From: Acidiferrobacterales bacterium
GTDB lineage: Bacteria; Pseudomonadota; Gammaproteobacteria; Arenicellales; JAJDZL01
Length of the DNA stretch: 32,881 nucleotides
Direction of reading: 5' to 3'
NCBI GenBank assembly: GCA_028820695.1
Contig: JAPPIB010000040.1
Location: forward strand, 1 to 32,881
Of this stretch, positions 16,448 to 24,725 are shown piece after piece. Below the pieces are notes generated by a model. That model saw only the letters and a program-made list of their open reading frames with translations. It was not told the DNA's origin and did not search any database. How positions within the stretch are numbered: position 1 is the stretch's first letter; every line of letters starts with the position of its first letter. A program made the translations under genes and the position numbers.

Positions 16448-16649
16448 AAAAAGACCATTGAGTGACGATGCGCACGGAAAACATGAACGCACGCCGTGTC
16501 CAAGGAGGTGGCGGGCGCGACACCGCCCAGGTTCAAAGCGGAATCGACAAGTGACCTATAACTCTTGATTGCAATTCATGTCGGTCAACCATAACGGCAT
16601 CCATTGCGTATGGCATATTGCTGAAATCCGTCCGAATCAATTTCAGGAT

Positions 16650-17033
16650 TCAATTGTGTAGAAACCGAGTCAGGAAAATGCCCGCAACAATCGCAGTGAG
16701 AGACAGAAAAACTGAACCGAATATATATAGCAAGGCCTCAGTAATTCTACCGTTCTGAAACAGAATCCAACCATCCAGCGAGTATGTGGAAAATGTTGTG
16801 AATCCACCCAGAAACCCAACCATGATCAACGGTCCCAAACGAGCGGCATCACCGTTCAGTCCGCCTAACAAAACAAACACAACACCAAGCAAAAACGATC
16901 CGCCGACATTGACTGCCATAGTCGCATAGGGAAAGTCAGTCCCCACCACCCGTTCAAACGCAACACTAGTCAGATAACGACTGACCGCACCAGCTGCACC
17001 ACCAATTGCAACTTGAATAATTATAAATATCAT
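16650..17033 (-). CDS. crcB: fluoride ion channel CrcB/Fluc
   Basis: A 127-residue protein with four membrane helices. Signatures are GGAAGAVSRYL near the N-terminus, NVGGSFLLG in helix 2 and GFLGGFTTFSTYS in helix 3, the last containing the pore Phe and Thr/Ser residues. Known function: a dual-topology dimeric channel that exports fluoride. It starts 27 bp after dnaQ on the same strand. That gap is too short for a fluoride riboswitch, so expression probably depends on readthrough from dnaQ. Confidence 0.95.
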   Translation of the reverse strand: MIFIIIQVAIGGAAGAVSRYLTSVAFERVVGTDFPYATMAVNVGGSFLLGVVFVLLGGLNGDAARLGPLIMVGFLGGFTTFSTYSLDGWILFQNGRITEALLYIFGSVFLSLTAIVAGIFLTRFLHN

Positions 17034-17060
17034 TATATTAACGTATATTTTTAATGTTCT

Positions 17061-17804
17061 TTATTCTGTCTTGTTCGTCGGGTGAGAATTTTCAATCCGT
17101 CGCCATACACTACCTTTAGCTGATTGCTCGTCAAGGTAATCAAGCCATTGCTCATGCAGTGCCAGTTCCTCTTCACTCGCCTGTTGCACGATAATCTCGA
17201 ACGACTGCACACCCGGTGAGTCACCGGCTGCAGACGGCAGACCGGTTTCGTACGGGGATACATCTGTGAATTCAAATGAAGTCTGTTCTGCAGTTAGCGC
17301 AAGATAGACACCCGCCAGGATTTTTGCGTCCAGCAATGCACTGTGCAGCGTTCTTTCGGATGCGAGTTCGACTTCGAACTGACTTGCAAGTGCGTCCAGA
17401 CTGTTGCGGCGTCCAGGTCGTAGCCGTCTGGCCATCTCGAGTGTATCAATGATGCTGCAAACGCTCTCAATCTGTGCAAACTCGCCAGCAGCCAGACCAA
17501 ATTCACAATTCAGAAATTTCAGGTCGAAATCTGCATTGTGAATGATCAGTTCCGCCCCCTCGATGAACTCAAACAGACTCTGTGAAATTTCGGAAAATGT
17601 TGGCTTGGACTCAAGAAATTTGTTATCAATCCCATGAATTTTCAGTGCATCGTGGTCAATCGCTCTTTGCGGGTTCAGGTACTCATGGAATTCATTTCTC
17701 GTCAGTTTTCGATCATTCAATTCGATACAGGCAACTTCAATGATCCGATGCCCCTCTTCAAAGTCGAGCCCTGTCGTTTCTGTGTCAACAACAATCTGTC
17801 TCAT
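17061..17804 (-). CDS. dnaQ: DNA polymerase III epsilon subunit (3'-5' proofreading exonuclease)
   Basis: A 247-residue DEDDh exonuclease. Catalytic residues are Asp7 and Glu9 (VDTETTG), Asp94 (HNADFD), His154 and Asp159 (LHSALLDA). Fifteen residues after Asp159 comes QTSFEF (174-179), in the same place and of the same type as the E. coli beta-clamp-binding motif. A C-terminal tail suited to binding the alpha subunit follows. It overlaps rnhA by 4 bp, and crcB follows. Confidence 0.96.
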   Translation of the reverse strand: MRQIVVDTETTGLDFEEGHRIIEVACIELNDRKLTRNEFHEYLNPQRAIDHDALKIHGIDNKFLESKPTFSEISQSLFEFIEGAELIIHNADFDLKFLNCEFGLAAGEFAQIESVCSIIDTLEMARRLRPGRRNSLDALASQFEVELASERTLHSALLDAKILAGVYLALTAEQTSFEFTDVSPYETGLPSAAGDSPGVQSFEIIVQQASEEELALHEQWLDYLDEQSAKGSVWRRIENSHPTNKTE

Positions 17805-18262
17805 AACTCCATTCCGCCGACCGGGATAGCTTGGCGCGCGAGTTCGTCAGCCCGCTCATTCCACTCATTTCCACTGTGCCCCCGCACCCACTTCCAGTCG
17901 ATCCTATGCAACGAATTCAATTGATCAAGTTCGCGCCACAGGTCTGCATTCTTTACCAGACCGCGACTGCCACGCCGCCAGTCGTTGCGCTTCCATTTTG
18001 CAATCCAAGCTGTAATTCCGTTACGAAGATATTCGGAATCCGTATACAGAATTACGTCGCGACTGCCCTTAAGAGCCTGAAGCGCCTTGATCGCACCGGT
18101 CATTTCCATCCTGTTGTTTGTTGTCCAGGCTTCTCCGCCGGACAACTCCAATTTCCTATCTTTCCACATCAAAACAGCACCCCAACCCCCAGGACCGGGA
18201 TTGCCCGAGCATGCACCATCGGTATATATCGTCAATTGTCGCTGACCCGTGTCCATCTCCAA
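17801..18262 (-). CDS. rnhA: ribonuclease HI
   Basis: A 153-residue protein with the full catalytic set Asp15 (YTDGACSGNPGPGGWG), Glu53 (NRMEM), Asp75 (YTDSEY), His129 (RGHSGNEWNE) and Asp139 (ERADELA). Each is five residues later than in E. coli RNase HI. It degrades the RNA strand of RNA-DNA hybrids. It is coupled to dnaQ by a 4-bp overlap. Met3 is an alternative start. Confidence 0.96.
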   Translation of the reverse strand: MEMDTGQRQLTIYTDGACSGNPGPGGWGAVLMWKDRKLELSGGEAWTTNNRMEMTGAIKALQALKGSRDVILYTDSEYLRNGITAWIAKWKRNDWRRGSRGLVKNADLWRELDQLNSLHRIDWKWVRGHSGNEWNERADELARQAIPVGGMEL

Positions 18263-18290
18263 AACCGGTATTGTCGTCGCACCCTATAAG

Positions 18291-19040
18291 TCAATCGCTC
18301 GGCCTGCAGCGTTCAGCTACAGGACTCAGTATTCGTCGTTTTTTACGTAGCGCACGCGAAAACAGATTGCCGTTCATCCTGATACCCAATTCCTTCTTAC
18401 GGAAGACCAGCACATAGACAGAGCCCAAGCCCGGCCACCACCGGCTGCCAACTGTCTCAAACCGCTTCAATCGATCCAGCCGGGACTCCTGCTCCACTGG
18501 CGGGCGAAAGAATACAAACTCACCGGCCACCGAATCAAAACCGAGCAACGACATCCAGTCTCGCACGCGCAACACCGAGTAAAGTCGCGTATCGCGCAAA
18601 ATTGAATTGCGCAGCCCAAGCAGGTTCTTGCTGACGCCTAACATGCTATGCGGGTTGAATCCAGCAATCACAACAATTCCTTCAGGCGCCACGCATTGGG
18701 AAATCTCACGAAGTACATTATGCGGGTCCCTGGCGAATTCCAGCACATGGGGAAGCAAAAGCAAATCAATTGAATTCGAACCAAATGGAAGCCATTGTGC
18801 TTCGGCCACCACATCCACCCCATTGCCGATGGGCTGCGATGCGTCATCAATCCTGAAATGAACATCTGACTCAACGTTATCAAGATAGCCTGCATCCGGC
18901 GGGCCGGCAACCTGCAAGGCAACTCTATAGTATTGACTCGGCAAAAGTCGCTGGATGCTGTCGGCACCCGATCTGACAAGCTGTTGCCCCAATGCCGAGC
19001 CATGCCATTGCGAGTGATTGTCTACGGTGGTGGACGCCAC
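18291..19040 (-). CDS. YafS-like methyltransferase-fold protein
   Basis: A 249-residue protein with a Methyltransf_11-like core: LLLLPHVLEFARDPHNVLREI (about residues 93-113) and GIVVIAGFNPHSMLG. The usual Gly-rich SAM loop is poorly conserved (QVAGPPDAG). Position upstream of rnhA-dnaQ and general sequence match YafS of E. coli, whose reaction I cannot name. It starts with GTG at 19040, with no strong ribosome-binding site. The last 40 residues are basic. Confidence 0.78.
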   Translation of the reverse strand: MASTTVDNHSQWHGSALGQQLVRSGADSIQRLLPSQYYRVALQVAGPPDAGYLDNVESDVHFRIDDASQPIGNGVDVVAEAQWLPFGSNSIDLLLLPHVLEFARDPHNVLREISQCVAPEGIVVIAGFNPHSMLGVSKNLLGLRNSILRDTRLYSVLRVRDWMSLLGFDSVAGEFVFFRPPVEQESRLDRLKRFETVGSRWWPGLGSVYVLVFRKKELGIRMNGNLFSRALRKKRRILSPVAERCRPSD

Positions 19041-19072
19041 TATACCCGAAATTTGCAGTGGAAATTAAGAAT

Positions 19073-19100
19073 TTGCATTAGAACTGATTGTCTATATAAT
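19073..19100 (+). promoter_or_regulatory. probable mltD promoter
   Basis: TTGCAT, 16 bp, then a perfect TATAAT. Transcription would start near 19107, giving a leader of roughly 88 nt before the mltD ATG. It lies in the 154-bp divergent spacer between the yafS-like gene and mltD. Confidence 0.6.
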
Positions 19101-19194
19101 CGTTCGCCCCAAGCCCGCAAATATTAGAACTCATTTACATCACAAATCAGTAATTGTAAATCTAACCAACGGGCCGTATATTGGGATTATATTT

Positions 19195-21183
19195 ATGTGG
19201 ACTCGTAGAACAGATTTGGAACTTCCACGGCAAATTCCGCGGATTGGAAGTGGCGGGGCTCTGCTGTTGTCAGTCGGGATTATTGTTGGCGGTCAGATAA
19301 CCGGCTTGCAAACCATCGACCATTTCCCGGCAAAGAAAGTATTCAGCATCATTGCGCAAGCCAGCGCAAATGGTTCGTTTGACTATACCGGCAACGTCTT
19401 GGATGCAGCCGTATCAGTCACAGAACCAACCGATCATCGATCGGCCGCGCGTCGAATTGTCACGAATAACATCGACGAGGATTCAACGGCCATTGGGGCA
19501 GGAAACACGGACGAAGCCGTAACCCTAGCCATGACTTTCGGTTCCGCTGCCAATGGTGCGCAAGCGAAAGGTACGAAATTGAATCCGGGACCGGGCGATA
19601 AATCCGCCTCAGACAACGTTTGGGACCGGATTCGATCCGGGTTTGCAATGGATGACCTGGACAACAAGATTGTCAGAAAGTATGAGACGTTCTACTCCAG
19701 GAATCCCAAGACCATGGCGCAGATTATCGAACGCGCCCAGCAGTTTCTTCCTTACATCGTATCGGAAGTCGAACAACATGGACTGCCCCTTGAATTAGCG
19801 CTTCTTCCCATCGTCGAGAGTGCCTACAATCCTCGAGCTTATTCCAGGGCTGGCGCTGCTGGTCTATGGCAATTCATGCCATATACCGGCAAGCAGTATG
19901 GATTGACACAAGATTGGTGGTACGAAGGCCGAAGAGATGTCATTGATTCCACTGAAGCCGCATTACGTCATCTATATGACTTAAGTCAGGTGTTCGGCAA
20001 CGACTGGCATTTGGCTCTCGCCGCATACAACGCCGGCATGTATGGCGTACAAAGAGCCATCAAGAGAAATCAGAAGCGTAACAAGCCGACCGACTACAGC
20101 AACCTGCGCCTGAATCGGGAAACCAGACATTTCGTTCCAAAGCTGATTGCAGTCAAGAATATTGTTTCCAATCCGGAAGCTTTCGGTCTGACTTTGCCAT
20201 ATCTCGCGATGCAGCCCGGATTTCAGGTGATTGAATTTGATTTTCAAGTTGACTTGGGGATTATCGCCGCTGATACTCGGATTCAGGAGTATAAGCTGGC
20301 AAAGCTCAATCCAGGCTTGCGCAGAACTGTCACGCCACCCAATGGACCGCATCGCGTGCTGGTACCACGCGGCCACTATGGCAAGGTGATGAAATGGAAA
20401 TCCACTCTTGCGCCCTCACATGCAGTGTATACGGTTTTTTACAGCGTGAAAGCGGGTGATGCACTCAGTACCATCGCACAGAAACACAATGTTTCTGTGT
20501 CGGCCATCAAGACAGTCAATTCGAAGGATTCAGATCTGATTCGAATCGGTGAGTTACTGAGAATTCCGCATCCTACCGGACTCGCGCGCAGCGATATCGA
20601 GACCAACGCCAACGGTGACGTCATCTATCGCGTGAAAAAAGGCGACATCCTCGGCAGAATTGCATTGAAGTACGATGTATCGGTATCGGCGATAAAGTCA
20701 GCAAATCTGCTTTATTCCGACTTGATCAAGGTTGGTGAGACATTGCGAATTCCGATACCGGGCTCCAGATCGATACATGGCAAAACCGTAGCGAAGTCGG
20801 ATTCATCGAATCGGAGCGGGCATCAGCAGTACATTGTCCATACCGTACGCTCCGGCGAATCTCTATATGTGATTGCCAAATTTCATGGAATCTCGATTTC
20901 GAGTTTGCGGAACGCCAATTCCCTTAATTCAGACTCTGTACAAGTTGGTCAGAATTTAAGAGTCCCTGTCAACAATACCGAAATCAGCAAAACAGCGGCC
21001 ACGACAGACCAGGGCGGGATTATTCCAAGCGCGGTTTATGTCTACGTTGTTCGATCAGGTGATTCGCTTTGGACAATAGCCCGAAATCACCAGACGAGCG
21101 TTTCCAACCTGGAGAAGTGGAACGACATTGATCGACGCGACAAAATTCACTCAGGGCAGCGAATCATCATCCACGTCCAGTGA
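19195..21183 (+). CDS. mltD: membrane-bound lytic murein transglycosylase D with four LysM repeats
   Basis: A 662-residue envelope enzyme. It has an N-terminal hydrophobic segment (about residues 20-40) acting as signal or anchor, with no lipobox Cys seen, then a low-complexity linker to about 150. The family 1 transglycosylase domain runs from about 190 to 300. Its catalytic Glu208 is in PIVESAYNP, with AAGLWQFMP (221-229) and LALAAYNAG (273-281) following. Four LysM peptidoglycan-binding repeats lie at about 415-458, 477-520, 547-591 and 615-660. It cleaves glycan strands to 1,6-anhydro products. E. coli MltD carries fewer LysM repeats as I recall, so this is an expanded form. The gene ends 10 bp from the convergent uracil-DNA glycosylase. 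Confidence 0.94.
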   Translation: MWTRRTDLELPRQIPRIGSGGALLLSVGIIVGGQITGLQTIDHFPAKKVFSIIAQASANGSFDYTGNVLDAAVSVTEPTDHRSAARRIVTNNIDEDSTAIGAGNTDEAVTLAMTFGSAANGAQAKGTKLNPGPGDKSASDNVWDRIRSGFAMDDLDNKIVRKYETFYSRNPKTMAQIIERAQQFLPYIVSEVEQHGLPLELALLPIVESAYNPRAYSRAGAAGLWQFMPYTGKQYGLTQDWWYEGRRDVIDSTEAALRHLYDLSQVFGNDWHLALAAYNAGMYGVQRAIKRNQKRNKPTDYSNLRLNRETRHFVPKLIAVKNIVSNPEAFGLTLPYLAMQPGFQVIEFDFQVDLGIIAADTRIQEYKLAKLNPGLRRTVTPPNGPHRVLVPRGHYGKVMKWKSTLAPSHAVYTVFYSVKAGDALSTIAQKHNVSVSAIKTVNSKDSDLIRIGELLRIPHPTGLARSDIETNANGDVIYRVKKGDILGRIALKYDVSVSAIKSANLLYSDLIKVGETLRIPIPGSRSIHGKTVAKSDSSNRSGHQQYIVHTVRSGESLYVIAKFHGISISSLRNANSLNSDSVQVGQNLRVPVNNTEISKTAATTDQGGIIPSAVYVYVVRSGDSLWTIARNHQTSVSNLEKWNDIDRRDKIHSGQRIIIHVQ

Positions 21184-21193
21184 TGTCGGCCGA

Positions 21194-21904
21194 CTATGAC
21201 TGATTCAACATCAGTCGAACTTTCCACAGGTCATCCCAGGATTTTCTTTTTTCCGTCGCCTTTCTCAGAAGATACGCCGGATGATAGGTAACGACGACAT
21301 CGACATCTGTGTCACGATACTTTTGGGGTTTGCCTCTCAGTTCACGTAACGGGGCATCGGTATCCAGCAAAAGCTGTGCACTGACACGACCTAACGCCAC
21401 AATCACCTTGGGCCTGATGATTTCGATCTGTCTTCTCAGATAATGCGAGCAGGCAGATGCCTCATCGGATAGCGGATCGCGGTTATTCGGCGGTCGGCAC
21501 TTTACGACATTGGCGATGTATACCTGATCCCGTTCAAAACCCACTGCTGCAATCATCGCAGTCAGCAACTTACCCGCACGCCCAACGAACGGAAGGCCCT
21601 GAAGATCTTCCTGATGGCCTGGTCCCTCACCAATGAAAAGCAGATCTGCGTCAAGTGAACCTGCGCCAAAAACAGTATTGGTACGGGTTTTGCTCAACTG
21701 GCATCGCTGACACCCAGCAACGGCCACCTGCAGTGCCCGCACATCCATGGTGCCGATATCGGCAATCCGAACCGTATCGCTCCCCATTGCTGCCTGCGGC
21801 GGCCCGGGCAACTCCGCTTGATCCGGGTCAGCCTGTGTGTTTTGGTCGCGAAGTTTCCAGACCTCGACACCAATCGCTTTCAGGAAATCGTCGCCTGATG
21901 CCAT
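21194..21904 (-). CDS. family 4 uracil-DNA glycosylase (Fe-S type)
   Basis: A 236-residue protein. GEGPGHQED (residues 92-100) is the uracil-pocket motif of family 4 (GE-x-PG). YHPA (207-210) is the second active-site motif. Four cysteines, C65, C68, C136 (in NVVKCRPPNNR) and C152, are placed to bind a 4Fe-4S cluster. It removes uracil from DNA. The N-terminal 50 residues are a low-conservation extension containing PGPPQAA. It starts nine bases after the leuA stop on the same strand, so it is probably co-transcribed with leuA. Confidence 0.93.
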   Translation of the reverse strand: MASGDDFLKAIGVEVWKLRDQNTQADPDQAELPGPPQAAMGSDTVRIADIGTMDVRALQVAVAGCQRCQLSKTRTNTVFGAGSLDADLLFIGEGPGHQEDLQGLPFVGRAGKLLTAMIAAVGFERDQVYIANVVKCRPPNNRDPLSDEASACSHYLRRQIEIIRPKVIVALGRVSAQLLLDTDAPLRELRGKPQKYRDTDVDVVVTYHPAYLLRKATEKRKSWDDLWKVRLMLNQS

Positions 21905-21913
21905 CGAAACCGA

Positions 21914-23458
21914 TCAGATCATGGAGCCTGTCTGGGGATGGGTCCGATGAGAAGAATTCAAACGGTTGACCGCATCAATGTACGCCTTGACCGAAGCGAT
22001 GACAATATCGGTGTCCGCACCATGTCCATTGACAACATGACCGTTCTCCTTCAACCTGACACTGACCTCTCCCTGCGCATCAGTTCCACTGGTAATACTG
22101 TTCACGGAGTACAGTTCCAGACTGGGTTCGCAATCGATCAGTGATGACACAGCTTTGAAGCAGGCGTCAACCGGACCATTTCCCTGTGCCTGTGCATCAC
22201 AATCGCCGCCGTTCATCTTCAGTGTCACCTGCGCAACCGGACTGCAATCGGTATCGGAACAGACTTTCAGCGACTTCAGCTCGATCGCTTCATCACCATG
22301 AGTCGTACCCGCCTCAACCATCAGACCGATCAGGTCATCGTCGAAAATCTCATGTTTTCTGTCTGCCAAGCTCTTGAACTTCCCAAATGCCGATAGAAGC
22401 TCATCGTCCGATTCGAATTTAAATCCGAGCTCGTTGATACGCTGTTGAAATGCATGTCGGCCGGAGTGCTTGCCGAGAACCATTTTACTGGTTGCCCATC
22501 CCACATCCTGCGGCCTCATGATTTCATACGTTTCGCGCTTCTTCATGACACCGTCTTGATGAATCCCAGATTCATGTGCAAACGCGTTGGCGCCTACAAT
22601 CGCCTTGTTCGGCTGTACCGGGAACCCGGTCACACTCGAAACGAGACGACTTGCCGGAACAATCTGCGACGTATCGATTCCGGTGTCACAATCGAAATAA
22701 TCCCTTCGGGTTCGCACTGCCATCACGATCTCTTCCAGCGAAGCATTTCCGGCACGCTCACCCAGACCGTTGACTGTGCACTCGACCTGTCGTGCTCCTT
22801 TCAGCACGGCAGCCAGTGAATTGGCGACCGCTACGCCCAAATCGTTATGGCAGTGTACCGAAAAGACCGCTTTGTCTGAATTGGGAATATTTTCGATTAG
22901 GTCTTCGATCAGCTGCCCGAACTGAGATGGCATGTTGTATCCGACCGTATCAGGAATGTTGATCGTACCAGCACCTGCATCAATCGCCGCCTCAATGATC
23001 CTGCATAGGAAATCAAATTCTGAACGGCCTGCATCTTCGGGTGAAAACTCGACATCGTCTGTACTGTTTCTTGCTTTGCGAACCGCCCATACTGCCCTCT
23101 CCAACACCTGATCTGCAGACATGCGGAGCTTTTCTTTCATGTGAATCGGCGAGGTTGCGATGAATGTGTGGATTCGACCGGAAGCTGCAGGCTCAACAGA
23201 TTTGGCTGCCAGATCAAGGTCCCCCTCTACCGCCCGTGCCAATGCACACACAGTACTGTCAGTGATTTCCCTTGCGACCTGGTGTACAGCCTCAAAATCA
23301 CCCTTGCTTGCTGCCGGAAAACCGGCTTCAATTACGTCAACCCGCATTTTCGCCAGCAAATGCGCAATCGCAAGCTTTTCTTCCGCAGTCATGGATGCGC
23401 CAGGACTCTGCTCCCCGTCGCGCAATGTAGTATCAAAAATAATGAGTTTATCTGCCAT
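21914..23458 (-). CDS. leuA: 2-isopropylmalate synthase
   Basis: A 514-residue protein of the usual bacterial LeuA length. The N-terminal catalytic barrel contains [15 protein letters not shown] (about residues 8-22) and the metal-binding HCHNDLG (about 202-208). [13 protein letters not shown] sequence appears as [11 protein letters not shown] (about 294-304). The C-terminal part (about 390-505) is the leucine-binding regulatory domain. It condenses 2-oxoisovalerate with acetyl-CoA, the first committed step of leucine synthesis, and is normally feedback-inhibited by leucine. It sits after pssA but behind its own leader-peptide attenuator, so transcription is probably controlled separately. 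Its start ATG has only a weak ribosome-binding site. Confidence 0.97.
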   Translation of the reverse strand: MADKLIIFDTTLRDGEQSPGASMTAEEKLAIAHLLAKMRVDVIEAGFPAASKGDFEAVHQVAREITDSTVCALARAVEGDLDLAAKSVEPAASGRIHTFIATSPIHMKEKLRMSADQVLERAVWAVRKARNSTDDVEFSPEDAGRSEFDFLCRIIEAAIDAGAGTINIPDTVGYNMPSQFGQLIEDLIENIPNSDKAVFSVHCHNDLGVAVANSLAAVLKGARQVECTVNGLGERAGNASLEEIVMAVRTRRDYFDCDTGIDTSQIVPASRLVSSVTGFPVQPNKAIVGANAFAHESGIHQDGVMKKRETYEIMRPQDVGWATSKMVLGKHSGRHAFQQRINELGFKFESDDELLSAFGKFKSLADRKHEIFDDDLIGLMVEAGTTHGDEAIELKSLKVCSDTDCSPVAQVTLKMNGGDCDAQAQGNGPVDACFKAVSSLIDCEPSLELYSVNSITSGTDAQGEVSVRLKENGHVVNGHGADTDIVIASVKAYIDAVNRLNSSHRTHPQTGSMI

Positions 23459-23494
23459 CGAATCAATCTTGTTGGTCTGAATGTAAAATCCGCA

Positions 23495-23513
23495 ACATCC
23501 GGTTACCGGATGT
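23495..23513 (-). terminator. putative attenuator hairpin before leuA
   Basis: ACATCCGG and CCGGATGT flank three bases, giving a perfect 8-bp stem 36 bp before the leuA start. On the leuA transcript it is followed by UGCGGAUUUUAC, a short and slightly distant U-run, so as an intrinsic terminator it is imperfect. Position after a leucine-rich leader ORF makes an attenuator role likely. Confidence 0.6.
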
Positions 23514-23550
23514 CAGGCGTGTAGGGATAATTCAATTGAAAAGATACAGC

Positions 23551-23564
23551 GCGCCTAGTGGCGC
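23551..23564 (-). promoter_or_regulatory. pause-type hairpin at the end of the leucine leader
   Basis: GCGCC, four bases, GGCGC overlaps the last codons and stop of the leader ORF. On the transcript its 3' arm (AGGCG, 23552-23556) is also complementary to CGCCU (23515-23519), just before the terminator hairpin. This gives the alternative pairing expected of an attenuator, though only five to six base pairs are seen. Confidence 0.5.
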
Positions 23565-23623
23565 AGCAGCAGTAGAAGCAGGTCTGCGGAACTTCGAAGA
23601 ACTTTTGAAAGAATGGTATACAT
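23555..23623 (-). CDS. leuL: leucine leader peptide (attenuator)
   Basis: A 22-codon ORF on the minus strand: ATG at 23623, MYTILSKVLRSSAD, then six consecutive leucine codons (CTG CTT CTA CTG CTG CTG), Arg, His and TAG. Eight of 22 residues are leucine. Such runs are the hallmark of leader peptides in leucine-operon attenuators, where stalling on Leu codons under leucine starvation prevents terminator formation. It is preceded by a promoter and followed by two hairpins before leuA. The peptide differs from E. coli LeuL, which as I recall has four adjacent Leu codons. No strong ribosome-binding site is seen. Confidence 0.85.
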   Translation of the reverse strand: MYTILSKVLRSSADLLLLLLRH

Positions 23624-23639
23624 CGGTCTATTGGCAACG

Positions 23640-23669
23640 TTTATACCATAAATCGTCTGATCAAATCAA
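23640..23669 (-). promoter_or_regulatory. probable leuL-leuA promoter
   Basis: On the minus strand TTGATT (23664-23669), 18 bp, TATAAA (23640-23645). Transcription would start a few bases further on, about 10-15 nt before the leader ATG, a short leader as in other attenuated amino-acid operons. It lies between pssA and leuA, giving leuA a promoter of its own. Confidence 0.6.
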
Positions 23670-23719
23670 CAGTGAAGCGATTATTCAAAACCAACCGCGT
23701 AGCGGTCGGGCAATGTCAT

Positions 23720-24556
23720 CTAGTCGCCTGAACCATCCCCGCCCGCTGGTATTCTTGCTCTTCTTCGCAAATTCCCATTCATCCAGATGATTGCTCCACT
23801 AACCAGATAGATCAAGCACACTGCGAACAAAACTCGCGGCGGATCGATCGAAACGACAGCAATAGCCAGCACGATCACAATGCTGGCGATAAAAGGCACA
23901 CGCCCCTTGACGCCGAAATTCTTGAAACTCAGATAAGGTATGCTGCTGACCATCAGAAGTGCCAACATGACGACGATAAAGAATGTAACCTCGGACAAGA
24001 CCGGAAACTGCGATGCCGAAGGCGATACCATCACCCACATCCATGTCACCAGAAACGCTGCTGCCATCGGACACGGCAACCCTTGAAAATACGCCGGATT
24101 CGGTGAGGAGATCGTATTGAATCGTGCCAGACGCAAAGCCGTTGCTGAAACAAACAGAAACGCACCCAACCATCCGATCTTGCCAAATGCATGAAGGGTC
24201 CACTCATAGACGATCAGTGCCGGCGCAAGACCAAAGCAGATCACATCCGACAAGCTATCGTACTCCTTCCCGAACAGGCTGGAAGTCTTGGTAAGACGTG
24301 CCACTCGGCCGTCTAGGCCGTCCAGCACTGTGGCAATGAGGATTGCGATCGCGGCAATCTCGAATTTCTGCTGCGTTGCCTGAATGACCGAGAAAAATCC
24401 AAAGAAAAGCGCCCCCGTAGTCAGAAGGTTCGGAAGAACATAGATTCCCCGACGTTTGCTATCGCGCAATGTGGAACTCTTCGAAAGGTTCTTGTGCTTC
24501 GGTGACGAAACATTCACTGTTGCTTCAGCACGGGATTTTTCCTGATCTGTGGTCAT
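23720..24556 (-). CDS. pssA: CDP-diacylglycerol--serine O-phosphatidyltransferase
   Basis: A 278-residue membrane enzyme. The CDP-alcohol phosphotransferase motif is complete: D79-G80-x-D82-G83-x-x-A86-R87, then G96, D100 and D104. About eight hydrophobic segments follow, after a polar N-terminal stretch of about 35 residues. It makes phosphatidylserine from CDP-diacylglycerol and serine, and psd upstream then converts this to phosphatidylethanolamine. It is the membrane-integral type, unlike the phospholipase-D-like PssA of E. coli. It lies in the ilv-psd-pssA-leuA string. Confidence 0.95.
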   Translation of the reverse strand: MTTDQEKSRAEATVNVSSPKHKNLSKSSTLRDSKRRGIYVLPNLLTTGALFFGFFSVIQATQQKFEIAAIAILIATVLDGLDGRVARLTKTSSLFGKEYDSLSDVICFGLAPALIVYEWTLHAFGKIGWLGAFLFVSATALRLARFNTISSPNPAYFQGLPCPMAAAFLVTWMWVMVSPSASQFPVLSEVTFFIVVMLALLMVSSIPYLSFKNFGVKGRVPFIASIVIVLAIAVVSIDPPRVLFAVCLIYLVSGAIIWMNGNLRRRARIPAGGDGSGD

Positions 24557-24570
24557 GAGACTTGGCTGAA

Positions 24571-24711
24571 TTAGGACCGGTTCCTCAAGTATTCTACCAT
24601 CACGTTTGCGATAGTTGCTGTCTGACTGCTGACGGGATAAAGCGGACCAATGTCCAAGATCGAACCTTTTGAAACGAAATCGATACTGAATGCGTCAGAT
24701 TCTGCCGGCAT
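24571..24711 (-). CDS. possible 46-codon ORF between psd and pssA
   Basis: ATG at 24711 to TAA at 24571 encodes 46 residues, beginning MPAESDAFSIDFVSKGSI and ending VEYLRNRS. It fills the psd-pssA gap almost exactly, with 14 bp free on each side, and its composition is ordinary for a protein. There is no evident ribosome-binding site and no family is recognised. A chance open frame of this size is not rare, so it is offered only as a candidate. Confidence 0.3.
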   Translation of the reverse strand: MPAESDAFSIDFVSKGSILDIGPLYPVSSQTATIANVMVEYLRNRS

Positions 24712-24725
24712 GACCGACAGTCGAT

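Noticed and set aside
16467..16555. 28-codon plus-strand ORF after the SAM methyltransferase
   Set aside because: Short, Gly/Arg-rich, without a clear ribosome-binding site; chance is likely.
17034..17060. Possible fluoride riboswitch before crcB
   Set aside because: Only 27 bp separate dnaQ and crcB, too short for a riboswitch aptamer, and no pseudoknot-like pattern is visible.
23536..23790. 84-codon plus-strand frame antisense to the leucine leader
   Set aside because: It overlaps the leuL attenuator and the pssA 3' end. The leader peptide, promoter and hairpins on the opposite strand explain this sequence better.
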